Origin: Ctena decussata
Taxonomy: Eukaryota > Mollusca > Bivalvia > Lucinida > Lucinidae
Reading direction: 5' to 3'
Assembly: GCA_963989385.1 (NCBI GenBank)
Contig: OZ022498.1
Location: 6,517,501 to 6,581,500 of the forward strand
DNA length: 64,000 nucleotides
A program made the position numbers and the translations under genes. Below the pieces are notes generated by a model. The model was given only the letters and a program-made list of their open reading frames with translations. It did not search any database and had not been told where the DNA came from. This document shows positions 12,263 to 23,520 of the stretch, piece after piece; position 1 is the stretch's first letter, and each line of letters begins with the position of its first letter.

Positions 12263-12721
12263 CTAAAGTTTTATAACCTCTGGACCTGGTAGTAGTTCTA
12301 AACTATGGAACCTAACAATAAAACTGGAGGTTCCGCATAAACAGCTTTTGGCATTTTGTGGAAGCATTATTTGTTAGAAACGATGACACAAAAGAACTAC
12401 AGTCAGAGGCATTAGAATAAGTCACCCAAGGACTTTGACGTATACCCTGTTCGGAACTGGATAGAGAACTGTATTGGTGCAAAACACTTTAAAACGGGTT
12501 TCCCGAAGATGTTGCAATACTTTTTGTCAGGAACTGTTAAAGTTTCTTTGAACAAGCTTTAAAAACCTGGCGTTTGAATGATAAACAACATTGGATGACA
12601 CAGATGCTCCCAGTACAGTTTTTGATCTGCACTGTTTGTTCAACTTTTTGTTCCAAAATATTTGGAATTACAACCTGTAGTACTTTCTTTTTTATATTGC
12701 CGATTTATTATTCTAGTCGCT

Positions 12722-12948
12722 CTGGGGCCATATTCATAAAACGACTTAAGTCGTTGCTATGCTGTTGCTAAGGGTAAATTTATATGTTGGAGATTCCCTA
12801 CAACGATGAAATTTGCTCTGGAGGAACAGTCTTACAAAGACTGTTCCTCCAGAGCAAATTTCATAGTTGTAGGGAATCTCCTTCGAAGAAATTTAGCCTT
12901 AGCAACAGCATAGCAACCACTTAAGTCGTTTTATGAATACGGCCCCAG
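12722..12948. mobile_element. Fold-back element with CTGGGGCC ends
   Basis: A 227-bp palindrome. CTGGGGCCATATTCATAAAA at the left mirrors TTTTATGAATACGGCCCCAG at the right. The arms continue through ACTTAAGTCGTTG, GCTATGCTGTTGCTAAGG and GGAGATTCCCTACAAC to a centre near 12837 (AGTCTTACAAAGACT). There is no ORF. I could not find a target duplication outside the CTGGGGCC ends. Confidence 0.85.
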
Positions 12949-13596
12949 ATATTCCAGTAGAAAATGGTGTTAGTGGTTTTGAGCAATAATAAGCTGCAAA
13001 TACGAGTTTATATTGAGCATCTTAGGTGGAATGCGACAGCTAAATGGCTGAGATGAAAATTGTCAGCAACCAATGAAGCAAAATAAAACTGTCACGGTGT
13101 TTTTAGGTTGTAAACCCATAATGACAAATAACAAGAAAGATCTTTAAAAAAAAAGATATAAGACGAAGTGAAAGAAGACATATTTGAAACAAATAATATA
13201 TTTTTTTATTTCTGTTGAAATAAGAAATTGGCAGCAAGCAAGGTTTCAGAATACGTCCCGCAAAATTATCTGCTCTCAATGTTTTAAATACACTATACGC
13301 CTTTAATAATTAAAATGTAAAAAAAGGACCAAAATCTAATGGGGTATCTATGAGAAATTTTACTGTGATTGAAAAAATTCCAAGTTCAAAACTCTGTCGC
13401 TATGTCATAATAACAAAATAAAAATTGGCTAAGTTCAAAATGCTGTAAATATGTCTGATATTATTATTGAATAGCAGTATCCTTATGTTTGGGTTATCCA
13501 CTATGGCGAGAAACCAGACTGGTCCGTAAATTATTGACATTCTTCGGTACATTCCGATATGCTTCCGATGATACGGTACTGTATTTTACCCGGTTC
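12949..13596. other. Unannotated spacer
   Basis: AT-rich; no gene or element recognised up to the target duplication of the next element. Confidence 0.4.
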
Positions 13597-13605
13597 AGTA
13601 CAGCC

Positions 13606-14319
13606 GGGTGCGTAAATTTACCGGAACGTACCGGAATGGACTGAATTACCGGAACGGACACCGGAACGGACCCGTTTTCCCCTATCTTCAGTAGATATTT
13701 GTAATATTTTTATTAAATAACTCTTATTTAATATTAATACATATTCTGTATGCCATCTAGCGCAAATCAATTAGAGATATTAGTCAAATTTGCGCCATGG
13801 GTAGGCCTCTTAATACCCCACGCATATGCGTTTCATCTTAAACTCATATAATCTTACACAAAAATCTGGTTATCTTTCTTCCAAGACTTGGAGCGAATGA
13901 AAAACACAAAAAATCCCAAATTTTTGTTCCATACTATCATGACCAACATTTCAGCCATAGAAAATATGTAGAGCTATTGTGTTTCAGCTTTAAATTGAAA
14001 CATTACAGTGGTCTAAATGTATAAAGGGAAACCTTGTATATCGATTGTACAGTTAGCACCATTATCATGTTTCAATAAGTCGTCAATTTATCTGACGGAC
14101 AGACATTTGTTTCGCCAATAGTCCTTATCAGATATTGTCAAATCAAAATCAGGGGTTGCAAGTTAAGATAATACATGTTAGTCATAGGTAGGGCCTTGAA
14201 TTAATCTGCGCGTGTAGATTGTATCAATATATCTCAAAAATCGGCTGGAAATATGAATAATAAAGGTCCGTTCGGGTCCGACCCGGTAATTAGGTCCGTT
14301 CCGGTAAATTTACGCACCG
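13606..14319. mobile_element. Mutator-like MITE with 9-bp target duplication
   Basis: A 714-bp non-coding element. The left end GGGTGCGTAAATTTACCGGA mirrors the right end TCCGGTAAATTTACGCACCG. Similarity continues inward for about 55 bp through repeated CCGGAACGGAC words. The 9-bp word AGTACAGCC lies immediately outside both ends (13597-13605 and 14320-14328). Long terminal inverted repeats with a 9-bp duplication are the signature of Mutator-like (MULE) transposition. The inside is AT-rich with no transposase frame. The superfamily assignment is inferred from the duplication length. Confidence 0.8.
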
Positions 14320-14328
14320 AGTACAGCC

Positions 14329-17264
14329 TTTGGAAGGAAAGGAACTACTTTTTTACTACGAAAGACTTTTCGCACCATAGAATCTTTTTTTTCTCAAGCC
14401 ATCGGCATTTGCGTTTCTCGCGTTCTGCTTAACTCTATCAATCATTACAGCGTTAAAGTGAAAAACATATTTAAAACTAAATGCAAAGTGCAAATAATAA
14501 CATTTTTAATGTAACTAAATCTTCTGACAGGTGAATAACAATTCCATGACATATGCGCTCTTCCATACAGAGATCAAGTCAAGTTTTGGCGGCAACGACG
14601 ATTTTATTAGACTTCGTCTAAAAACAAATCTTAAGATACTGTCAAACGTCGACAAACCTAGAAATCTGTCGATGTCATCTTCATTTGACATGCGCTAAGT
14701 ATCCTTTTTCCTGTTATGGCTAAAACGATCAAAGAAAATATGTCATCTCAGTGCGATCACAATGTTTTCATAAATGGTTCATCAAATTGGGCTGAAAGAG
14801 ACAGAGACAGGCGGACAGACAGATGGAGAGCAGTTAGTAGACAGGCAGACAGAGAGATAGAGAGCGGTTGCTGGGGATGGAGGGAGGGAATGGTGTTGGG
14901 GGCACTCGCTGCAAATTGCTACGTCTGTTCATGGGAGGTCTCAGGCACCTGTATCCTATTCTTAGTACCAGCGTAGGTGAAATTCTTAACATTATGCAGG
15001 ATTTCAAGTTTAAAGAAATATTCTCGCCCCAGAAAAGTCTCTGACCATAGGAAGCCATTACAGTTCCATAAACATTGTCAGTAGGATCATGAGAAAACTT
15101 TGATTTTCAATATTATTTAAACATCGTTTTCTTAACGTGTTTTTACCTTAGACTTGAGGTCGTCCTTACCTCAATGAATGATTGTAAACCTGGGCCTAGT
15201 TAACTTTTGAGTTTATTCCGTAAATAGTTGGTTGAGCTGAACCCCGTAGGCATGTGAACACAGTTCGCGGAACTGCTTCAGGAAGAAGCTTTAAAATTTG
15301 CAAACAGATAGCTCTGTTTAAGTGCAGGGTACGTACCTGTTTGAGTTACGTTCCATTTATGACTTAAAAAATTTTCTTGATAGGCAGGAGTATGATTGGA
15401 GGTGGGGCGGCGAGGGAAAGAGGTGTAAAAGGGAAGGTTGGTGTGTGTGTGTGTGGGGGGGGGGGGCAAATGTTAATTTTTTTAGTTGAAAGTACCCTAT
15501 CTTCAGCTACTAGCAGCAATGATTTGTCCTTGTCTGAAAATACAATTTGCCAACCTTAGTAGTATCATTTTACAGACAAGTCTAAAATAAAGTAGCAGTG
15601 AAACTTACCTTTTGAAATTCCACAATAATAGCTGTTCTCAAAAAGCTGTTTTATACTCTACATGCTCAGATATCGCCAGGCTGCCTCTTAGTTTCGCTCC
15701 AGCATTTTCGGTCCTGTAAAATACAAGATATTTTGAAAAATAAATTGATGTGTTGGTACATCTCTGTGCCTTTTCCACAATTTTTAGAAATTGAAGCACT
15801 TTTCATGACTTCCTGTTTACCTCCGTGAACGAAGCAGCCCTTCCAAAATGGGGCCTATTTTTAATGGAAAGAAGTTGTTCTCGGAGGAGCGAAAGTGTTC
15901 CTTGAAGGCATTAATTCTCTGCTCAATAGAACTGATTGAAAGAAAAAAAACTTCTTGATAAAGGCTTTCACTATTAGCCAAAACGTTGAGTATCACGTTT
16001 TGAATTAATTATGAAAACAAATATGACACTCAGTAAACAAAAATATTTATAGATATCTTATTTAATTTTGGATATGTTAAATGCGTATTACCATTTCACG
16101 ACCAATTTCTAGCTTCGAAAGCATACTGTGCATGTAAGATTGCGAAGATTCATAAAAATGGTAACTTAGCAGTTCCAGCTCAACCTTTTTCTCATAACAT
16201 TTATGGGAATAGGTATTTCCATAATGCACCCCTTTTCAATTCCAAAGTTTCTTCGAATGATTGAGTTTCCAGCACCAATGTGGCCACCATGCCCATACGT
16301 GTTAAAACTATAAAAGTCTACTTCTGAACTGAACAGCCGATGACTTCGAACTCGCGTTCTTGTGTAACCTGGCCCTGGCTTGACCTTTGATATGTCTAGA
16401 TACTTTCAATTCTTAGTAATAAGGAGACACGCTCAGATATTATATGGTTCTACACTTAGGAGACAATGTTAGGTATTTTCATTTACTCATTTGACTTTCT
16501 TTTCATTTGCCAATGGTCTCAGCGTGGCCATAGCACGGTGAGTGATACAGAATCAGTAGTCCTCTCAGTCTCTGGTTACCTTTAACTCACTCTGTAAACT
16601 AAATTTTAACCTTCGGAAATGTGTTAGCAACCTTCTGTTACTCCCATATTGCATACGATTTATGTATGTAAACATTATTGCCATAAGATTTTTAACTGCG
16701 CTATCATAAACGACACTGTGTACGAAAAAATAAAACAACATGCTCACAACCGAGTTTGTTCGTTTGTTTTCTCGGTGCAAGATGTAGTTATACTCAATTT
16801 TGTACAAAAAGAATCTCAGCTATGTTAACTTGTCGCACAGCCATAATTTCTGTTAGACTTTCTCTATTACTGTAAATAAAAGATACAAAACCTCAGTAGA
16901 AATAAAGAAAATAGATAACATTGAGCCTTGAGTGCATGGCAGTCGATATTACGATTACAATTGTTTCTCATATAATCATTGTACATGTACAAATATCGTA
17001 TTTGTTTCAGTTAGAAGAGGGGGTAGTTGCGATCGGACGATGGCATTTGGGCACTTTCAGTGACGAGACGTTCTAGTTACAGAATAGCAAGGAACTTCTA
17101 TGCTTGCATTAGGTGAGGGTGGGGTTGTTTGCATATTTTTTCTCTCGCCTAATATATCTCTTCTTTTTCCCTCTCTCCTGGAACCGGCTTGACATAGACT
17201 GAAACACTGTCTCAAAGAGCCGTACAAACCAAAAACAAAAAATCAAAAAAAGAAACCCAAACCC
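14329..17264. other. Unannotated spacer with simple repeats
   Basis: Holds GACAGA-type simple sequence (about 14799-14868) and a (GT)n-(G)n run (about 15441-15466). The open frames here are driven by simple repeats or are too short to judge. No domain recognised. Confidence 0.45.
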
Positions 17265-17292
17265 CGCCCCCCCTCCCCCCCCCCCCCCCACC
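17265..17292. repeat. Poly-C-rich tract
   Basis: A C-dominated low-complexity run broken by single T and G bases. It produces a glycine-rich chance frame on the minus strand. Confidence 0.85.
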
Positions 17293-17309
17293 ACCACCAA
17301 AAAACCCAA

Positions 17310-18660
17310 AAAAACAATCGGTTAGAAGACGGGAGTTTATTTCTTCCAAAATCAAGCCATATAAGTTTGTTTACATAAATCTTGTGAAATTAGTTTCCCT
17401 TCTAACACACTCCAAGAAAATCTAATCCGTCTTATAAAACGGATCTAGATGTTAGGGTTTGTTTTGGAAGGGAAACATCCCGTTTTATTACCGCAAAAAT
17501 ACGTAGGTTATTTCGTGCATTACTTGTGATAAAGTAATGGTCATATAATAATACCATCGAGTTTCTCTCATTTGTAAGGATTCACAGCGATTGATTATAG
17601 GGTCTAATGTATCCGAAACAATACAATAATTTCTGAGAGAAGATCCTCTGAAAGCAAGAAACACATATGTATGTTTTATGAGGGCCTCAGGGAAGATTGG
17701 CTTTGCCAACTGAGCCACCCTCACTATATAAAGTCCTTACTTACTTACTTACTTAAAAGAAACGACAATAGTAGACTCAGTGGATTGAGTTTTACAATGA
17801 GAGATTATTTTAAATCTATCGAAAAATATCAATCCGGATAACAATTTTCTTTTGCTGAGTCTCCAAATTTGGAGAGAGCCCTAAAACATCCCATAACTGG
17901 AAAATAAGCATGACACTATCTAGAAAATCTTATGTTCTCATGATGCCAATCCCGGACAAATCAAAATCATTGACCAGAGTTCCAAATATTCAGAGTATTT
18001 GGTGTTACATGATTTTATTAATATTCTGTCATGCCTGTTATCACATTTGTCAAAACTTTAGTTTTCTTCATAATCATTACTTTTACCAACAATACATGCA
18101 CCAAAGTCCTGTCAGTGCTGAGACTTCATTGCTGAATATGGACCCAACTCCCTCCAATATTGGAGAGTACAGCAGTAGCTTTGTCTGACTTTGAAGCTGT
18201 TACTCATTTAGATAATACACGGATATTACACAGTAGTAAAATACCCACTGTATTGTTACTTTCAACCGGTGCGTTTTATCTATACCCTCTTGCTGCTTTG
18301 GAGAAGAAAATAGGAGTAAATCAGATTGTTTCTTGAGTCATATTCTTGGATTTCAAATGCTTTATCTGTCAAATATGTATTTGTGTTCAGTGTGTTATTT
18401 TTTCTTTATACTTTCTATTTCCTTAAACTTTTGAATATCGCCATGAGTCTGTTCACCACTTGTGTCATTCAATACGGGTGTCATTCAATGTGATACATGT
18501 ACAATCATTTTGAGTCTAGTTGTGACTCAAGAGATACCGTCTTCTTTGTACACTTGTGACAATAACTTCAGCCATCATTTTATTTGTTTGACTATGTACT
18601 TAATTTTAGTTATTTTTCATGTAAAGTATTTTCTTCTTGGGATTGTTTTATTACCATCTG
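17310..18660. other. Unannotated spacer downstream of LINE ORF1
   Basis: Contains an (ACTT)n microsatellite at about 17736-17755. It is where ORF2 of the LINE at 18669-19462 would be expected on the minus strand, but I see no endonuclease or RT motifs. Confidence 0.4.
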
Positions 18661-18668
18661 GTCCTGTC

Positions 18669-19462
18669 TTAGGTATTTCTTTTCAACCATTTATGTTTTA
18701 CCTTCCTTCCTAGCTTCTTACACCATTTTAAGGCCACTGTCATTATTCTGATTTTGAGGACTTCATTTTGCCTAATGTCATAGGCCACTTTGGTTAATCT
18801 TTTTCTTTCCTTTTTCGTTGGTACTGGAAGGTCTGTCCCTGCTATCTGGATGGCATTTGAAAGAATCAACTCTCTGTCTTCATATGAGACAAATCTCGTA
18901 ATCGCAGGCCTAGGGCCCTCATGTTCTGACTGTTATCGATGTCCATTGGAAAAGTGAATCTCCTTGACTTTTCCTCGATTTTTAGATGCTGCACGGAGAA
19001 CCACCTCATTTTGTAAAACAATTTTTCACCTTGTGTTTCTGTTACACCATGAAATATCAGATTATATTGTATATCATGCTTTTCTAACATCATGAGCTTT
19101 TTATTTAGACCAGCAATCTCCTCATTTAGCTCAGCATCCAATTTTGCCCTCTCATCATTTTGCTCCCTTACTATGTCATTACCTTTTTCTGCATTATATT
19201 CTATACTCTTTTCTGATGCATATACCTGTTCTCGCATATTCTGAACATCAGTTCGTACTTCTGAAAGTTCATGTTTTACCCCATTCAGATCTTCCCTCAA
19301 CTTATTCAAAATTGAGGTGAATTTTTCATCTACTTTTTTTTCAATCTCGTAGAGTTTCCCTTTAAATTCCTAAAACAAGGATCTCACATCATTTGATAAT
19401 TCCATCAGGTCTTGTTCTAAAAGTGAAAAACCACTTCCACTATCACTCTTCCTTTGGGGCAT
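18669..19462 (-). pseudogene. LINE ORF1-like nucleic-acid-binding protein, broken
   Basis: An ATG at 19462-19460 opens a frame that has an in-frame TAG at 19372-19370. It resumes as a 147-residue stretch (19309-18866) rich in coiled-coil heptads (KLREDL, LDAELNEEIAGLNKKL). That is followed by NLIFHGVTETQGE and a FFVxxLxIEE-like segment (FSVQHLKIEE), the layout of the RRM-like domain of non-LTR ORF1 proteins. A frameshift near 18866 moves the basic C-terminal part (TDLPVPTKKERKRL, VAYDIRQNEVLK) into another frame ending at 18669. ORF1 proteins coat the LINE RNA and act as chaperones. Here the order coiled coil, RRM-like, basic tail is intact but the gene is dead. No ORF2 follows. Family assignment is by pattern only. 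Confidence 0.7.
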
Positions 19463-19609
19463 GTTGCTGTATATGGATATTATATTGCGTGGTTTGGTAT
19501 TTGTTAACAAAATCAGTTTGTCAAAAGCTGTGTCTTTGCTTTTCTATGTTCACTCTAGATGCAGGTTTTGGGTTTTGAATATTTATGCACAGCTATTGAT
19601 TTTCTTCTG

Positions 19610-19850
19610 GCTGCTTAAAAGCGTAGCACGCCGCCATTGTGTCAAACCGGGGCCCCCCTCCCCCCGTCTGCCCCCTCACACGGCCGGACCAAAGACAGAC
19701 AATCAAGCCCCAACAAACGAAGTCGAAAGGTTTTAGGCCGGAGTGATTATCAAGTCGAAGACCTAACGCGCCGGCGTGCAATTAAAGAGGGCAGCAAAGT
19801 TGCCGACCATGATTGGGTTGGTCACTGAGAATGCAGTTTGTTGCATTGTA
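19610..19850 (-). mobile_element. Retroelement C-terminal tail, fragment 1
   Basis: On the minus strand the sequence across TTTAATTGCACGCCGGCGC encodes a match to the last residues of the RT protein of copies C and D (NPIMV..FAALFNCTP) and then the 3' region. It is distinguished by a C-rich stretch (19650-19680). No other part of the element is present. A near-identical twin lies 515 bp on. Confidence 0.7.
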
Positions 19851-20125
19851 TTTTACTAATATCAAGTTCATTTACAGCGAGAGATTATTTTCTTAATTTG
19901 TTTTCGGAATAATCAATCCCACTTATATTTTTTTTGGAATTAATACATTGTAATTCCTGCAAGAATGGCTAAAAGGCCCCATTGCTCTATCAGCATGAAC
20001 TATTTTATCGTGAAGTATCGCTGCAAACGTCTCACTACAATTTCGCCATTGATTATTATCGTGATTGGCCAGCTTTGAAAAATCAAATTGTCCTTGAATT
20101 GACCATAAAATAAAATTTTCCTCTG

Positions 20126-20365
20126 GCTGCTTAACAGCGTGGCACGCCGCCATTGTGTCAGACCGGAGCCCCCTCCCCCCGTTTGCCCCCTCACACGGCC
20201 GGACCAAACACAGACAATCAAGCCCCAACAAACGAAGTCGAAAGGTTTTAGGCCGGAGTGATTATGAAGTTGAAGACCTAACGCGCCGGCGTGCAATTAA
20301 AGAGGGCAGCAAAGTTGCCCACCATGATTGGATTGGTCACTGAGAATGCAGTTTGTTGCATTATA
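20126..20365 (-). mobile_element. Retroelement C-terminal tail, fragment 2
   Basis: Second unit of the 515-bp tandem duplication, with the same GTGCAATTAAAGAGGGCAGC phrase (plus strand) that encodes the end of the RT protein on the minus strand. Broken at both ends. Confidence 0.7.
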
Positions 20366-20489
20366 TTTTAGTAATATCAAGTTCATTTACAGCGAGAGAT
20401 TATTTTCTTATTTTGTTTTCGGAAAAACGTATCCCACTTATATTTTTTTTGGAATTAATACATTGTAATTCCTGCAAGAATGGCTAAAA

Positions 20490-21050
20490 GGCCCCATTGC
20501 TCTATCAGCATGAACTATTTTATCGTGAAGTATCGCTGCAAACGTCTCACTACAATTTCGCCACTGATTATTATCGTGATTGGCCAGCTTTGAAAAATCA
20601 AATTGTCCTTGAATTGACCATAAAATAGATTTGAAGAAAATAACTAGGTCATTTTAGTTGCCAACTAAAATGACCTACTTCTGATTTCACAAGCTTTATT
20701 TCATGGTCAAAACACAAGGTACAGGAGATAAAAATACAAGGTGCAGGTGTTTAACAGTGGATAAAAATTAAATGTACAAAAATGGTAAGCAAGGATCCCA
20801 TTGATTGTGCCGCGGTTGCATTATTTCATTGCTTAACGGTGAACCAGAGATGAAACCCATATTTTTATGGCGGGACTTATCAATTTTTCAAATTACTTTG
20901 TTCCTTCTTTTTGCTAATTATATTATACAAAAAAGCACTTCAGCCGACATATTTTCATTATTTCTGACGGCTGTACAGGTTTCATACTGATTTGTATTTT
21001 GACGATTTTTACCACTGGTAAGACTACGGCGACTTTAAGAAGACTACTTC
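20490..21050. repeat. Dispersed repeat, second copy (paired with 2390-2960)
   Basis: Matches 2390-2960 in order and orientation. It carries an extra local palindrome, TAGGTCATTTTAGTTG immediately followed by its inverse complement (20646-20677), which the first copy lacks; that copy has a single AATGACCTACTT. Confidence 0.7.
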
Positions 21051-21665
21051 CATGCTTTAAACCTCTGAAATAGTAAACGGACGACAACCGGGTTCGAATT
21101 TTGCAAGCAACGGAATTCTTTACATGTAAACTGGGCTCCATAGTACATAGCCTTTCATTATCATCCTTCCATCATCTCGATATGACAGGAATACTGATTG
21201 AAAGGCACGTAAAACACAGTATAAGCCATCTATCCATTTATCGCGGATGTTTAATATTCAAGAGGAAATGGATGTATATTTCAATATATGCCACGATAAA
21301 GCGCCATATTAAGAGCATCGTTGCTTATCGACTTTGATCTTCAGTATCTTACAGAATCAAATTAGTTTTTGCTTTATATGAATTAATGTGCATAATGAAA
21401 ATATATTTCCACCTGATTATATTCTCAGTGGAGTTCTACAGCAATGTGGTCAAATGTAATTAAACTAGGCATACTCTTCTGGTTTATACTTTGTACTTTA
21501 AAGAAAATGCCAACTTTATATAACCTTTTGCGCAGTTATAAAATGATGTGATCTGAAGATGAACCCAGCATTTCTTCGAATGTTGTTCAAATACAGAAAA
21601 ATGTAAAACTTTAGGGTTTTTTTCCCCCTAAGATTACAAACATTCCTCTGCCAGACATCTTCAAA
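21051..21665. other. Unannotated spacer
   Basis: AT-rich; nothing recognised. Confidence 0.4.
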
Positions 21666-21687
21666 CTTGAGAAAATTATAGGTGATC

Positions 21688-21767
21688 ACAGAGCATTCAA
21701 ACAACATTAAATCGGTTTGTTTGGACGTTGAATCAACGTTGTTTCAACGCTGTTTGAATGCTCTGCG
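21688..21767. repeat. Small palindrome with CAACGTTG core
   Basis: CAGAGCATTCAAACAAC mirrors GTTTGAATGCTCTG around a GTTGAATCAACGTTG core. The core words also occur in the palindrome at 40106-40225. Confidence 0.65.
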
Positions 21768-21792
21768 GAAGTAGGGTCATCTCATTACATCA

Positions 21793-22218
21793 GCCGCGAC
21801 ATGAGAAAACCAACTAAGTTGCATGTGCGTCCAGCGAACTTAGATTAGCCTTGGAGTTTCTGTGATGTTTTACCTTATGTATGTTCTTATTATTTTTGGT
21901 TCGGTTTGGGTTGCTGAGTGGCCACCTTTTGGGAACAAGCTGCTCACTCGGTTGGCCATATGTTCTCTGTATCTTGATTATTTGTAATCTTAGTTGTTTC
22001 CAACTATGGTTTGAGGGCTGGATTTGGATTTTGATTGTTTCAGTTCCTGGTCTTTGCATACTTTTTACTTTTGGCATCCGCCCAGTCTGATCAGCGTCTT
22101 TGCTGTGCGCTTAAAAGGGAGCGTAGGGTCTTAGCTAGCTCAAGGCGGATGCCTAGGCTAATCTGAGTCTTCGCTGGGCACACATGCCACTTTGTTGGTT
22201 TTGCCATGTCAAGTCTCA
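21793..22218. mobile_element. Palindromic mini-element, copy c, split by an insertion
   Basis: The left part GCCGCGACATGAGAAAACC...TTAGCC and the right part GGCATCCGCCCAGTCTGATC...TGCCATGTCAAGTCTC together match the other copies of the family. They are separated by retroelement tail B. Without the insertion and one 4-bp duplication, the element would be about 206 bp. More diverged than copies d to g; no clear outer target duplication. Confidence 0.8.
21855..22070 (+). mobile_element. Retroelement tail, copy B, inserted in palindromic element c
   Basis: A 216-bp piece beginning AGTTTCTGTGATGTTTTACC and ending GCATACTTTTTACTT, nearly identical to the corresponding part of copy A (5450-5670). 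TTGG stands on both sides (21851-21854 and 22071-22074), a plausible 4-bp target duplication. Strong 5' truncation with the family's shared 3' end indicates retrotransposition rather than DNA transposition. Confidence 0.85.
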
Positions 22219-22582
22219 TTTTATTAGTGGTTCTTCAGGGCAACATAGTTCGTGAGTTATGGTATAGAGCAGAACATCTCGAAAGTAACAGAGAATAGTT
22301 TGCGCAGGTTGACACGTGTTCTGCAATACTTTACGAGGTGCGTATTACCTTCTGTTGTGGTTAATTGCTATTAAGGTCCCCGCCTTCCGAACCCCGCGAA
22401 AAAGATGGGCTGCCTGGTGCTTCCGTGGCAGAGCTGCTAGTACCTGTAGCAGGACCCGAGTGTTATTTATCTAAGGTAGGGTAAAAGACCTACAAATTTG
22501 TAGGCAAGGTCTCGACATGACTGAAGTATTGATCGCTGAGATGTTCAACCACTACTCAACAACAACCAAAAGCTTGCTTTTA

Positions 22583-23181
22583 CGAGGGGCGTTCATTTGA
22601 TGTTGTCATTTGGGGTTCTAAAGGGTATGTTATTAATTCCATTCACATTTCGTTTACTTCAACCCTTTTACGTATTCTCCCTTGACGGAAACACACTTTT
22701 CAAGTCTCGAAATCCATTCTGAAAAGGCAGAGAAGTAGGCTTTGTTAGGTATACCCTGAAGACACTGGTAAATTGCACTACCAAGTGCACTTCGGGACTC
22801 ATAACGACGACCAGATAAATAAAGGAAACAAGAAAAAGTCGCAAGGACTAAGGTCTGGCGAATAAGGTGGATGAGAGAGCTGAACTTCCTCTTCCTTTTT
22901 CAAGAAGTCTTGGACAAGAACACACTCGTGAGCAGGTGCGTTGTCATGGATAAGACACAGACATCTTGAACCGGTTGCAGGTCTACGGTTTTCATAGTGT
23001 GCCTTTACTGTTGAGTGTATATGACTGAACCAACTTGAATTTTCAATAACTTTTGAAAAACCGAAATTTCATCCTATTATAGAAAATTATTCCTCCATGA
23101 AATCACCGCAGTTTCCATGTGCTCCTTACAGCCACGCGGTATGGTGGGCCATTAGTGACACAATTAAATGAACGACCCTCG
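22583..23181 (-). pseudogene. Mariner element, internally deleted, transposase C-terminal remnant
   Basis: The ends CGAGGGGCGTTCATTT and AAATGAACGACCCTCG are inverted repeats inside TA duplications (22581-22582 and 23182-23183). On the minus strand the C-terminal half of a mariner transposase is readable. It shows HDNAPAH, then VQLSHPPYSPDLSPCDFFLF, then after a frameshift GRRYESRSALGSAIYQCLQG and SVKGEYVKGLK with a stop at 22656-22654. HDN and the SPDL..CD aspartate are the second and third catalytic positions of the DD34D triad. The N-terminal half with the first aspartate and the DNA-binding domain is deleted, which explains the ~0.6 kb length against about 1.3 kb for intact elements. It cannot encode a working enzyme. 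Confidence 0.9.
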
Positions 23182-23189
23182 TAACTTAT

Positions 23190-23520
23190 TCTTGGTGTCC
23201 AAGTCTATGTTTTTGTTCACCTGTTGTGTGATAGTGTTTTTGTTGGTGAGGCTGAATGACCACCTATCGGGGAGAAAGCTGTTCATTAGGTTAATCGTGT
23301 TTGCCTTTCGTGAACTGTTGTCAGTTTATAAGCTTGCCTGTACGAATGTACAGAAGAGCTATTGCAATACCCCCGGTGGCGGCGGCGTTAGCAAAATGTT
23401 AAAGTTTTACGTTAAAGTTTTTAATGTGATGTAGACAAGACTCTGCCAGACAAGCAATTCTTACATGGACAGTCCTTGTTGACTGTATTGGTTCCTGATC
23501 ATTGCCTATCTTTTCACTTA
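23190..23520 (+). mobile_element. Retroelement tail, copy E (diverged)
   Basis: Shares with copy D (37380-37550) the order GGCTGAATGACCA, GGGAGAAAGCTG, TTTCGTGAACT and TTCCTGATCATTGCC, ending at TATCTTTTCACTT. That end corresponds to the family terminus TACTTTTTACTTT. It carries an internal insertion including a short GGCGGCGGCG run. It abuts the right end of the mariner element. Confidence 0.6.

Larger units (their letters stand above)
19600..20630. repeat. Tandem duplication of about 515 bp
   Basis: The segment from CTGGCTGCTTAA (19607) recurs at 20123, and ACGCGCCGGCGTGCAATTAA at 19766 recurs at 20281, an offset of 515-516. The two units are nearly identical over most of their length. Each includes a retroelement C-terminal tail on the minus strand and the start of the dispersed repeat that continues to 21050 after the second unit. 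Confidence 0.9.

Noticed and set aside
14716..15058. Frames rich in R/D and P on opposite strands
   Set aside because: Driven by GACAGA-type simple sequence.
17109..17309. Glycine-rich minus-strand frame
   Set aside because: Produced by the poly-C tract.
23168..23434. 88-residue plus-strand frame
   Set aside because: It begins within the mariner terminal repeat and runs into a retroelement tail, so it is a chance junction frame.
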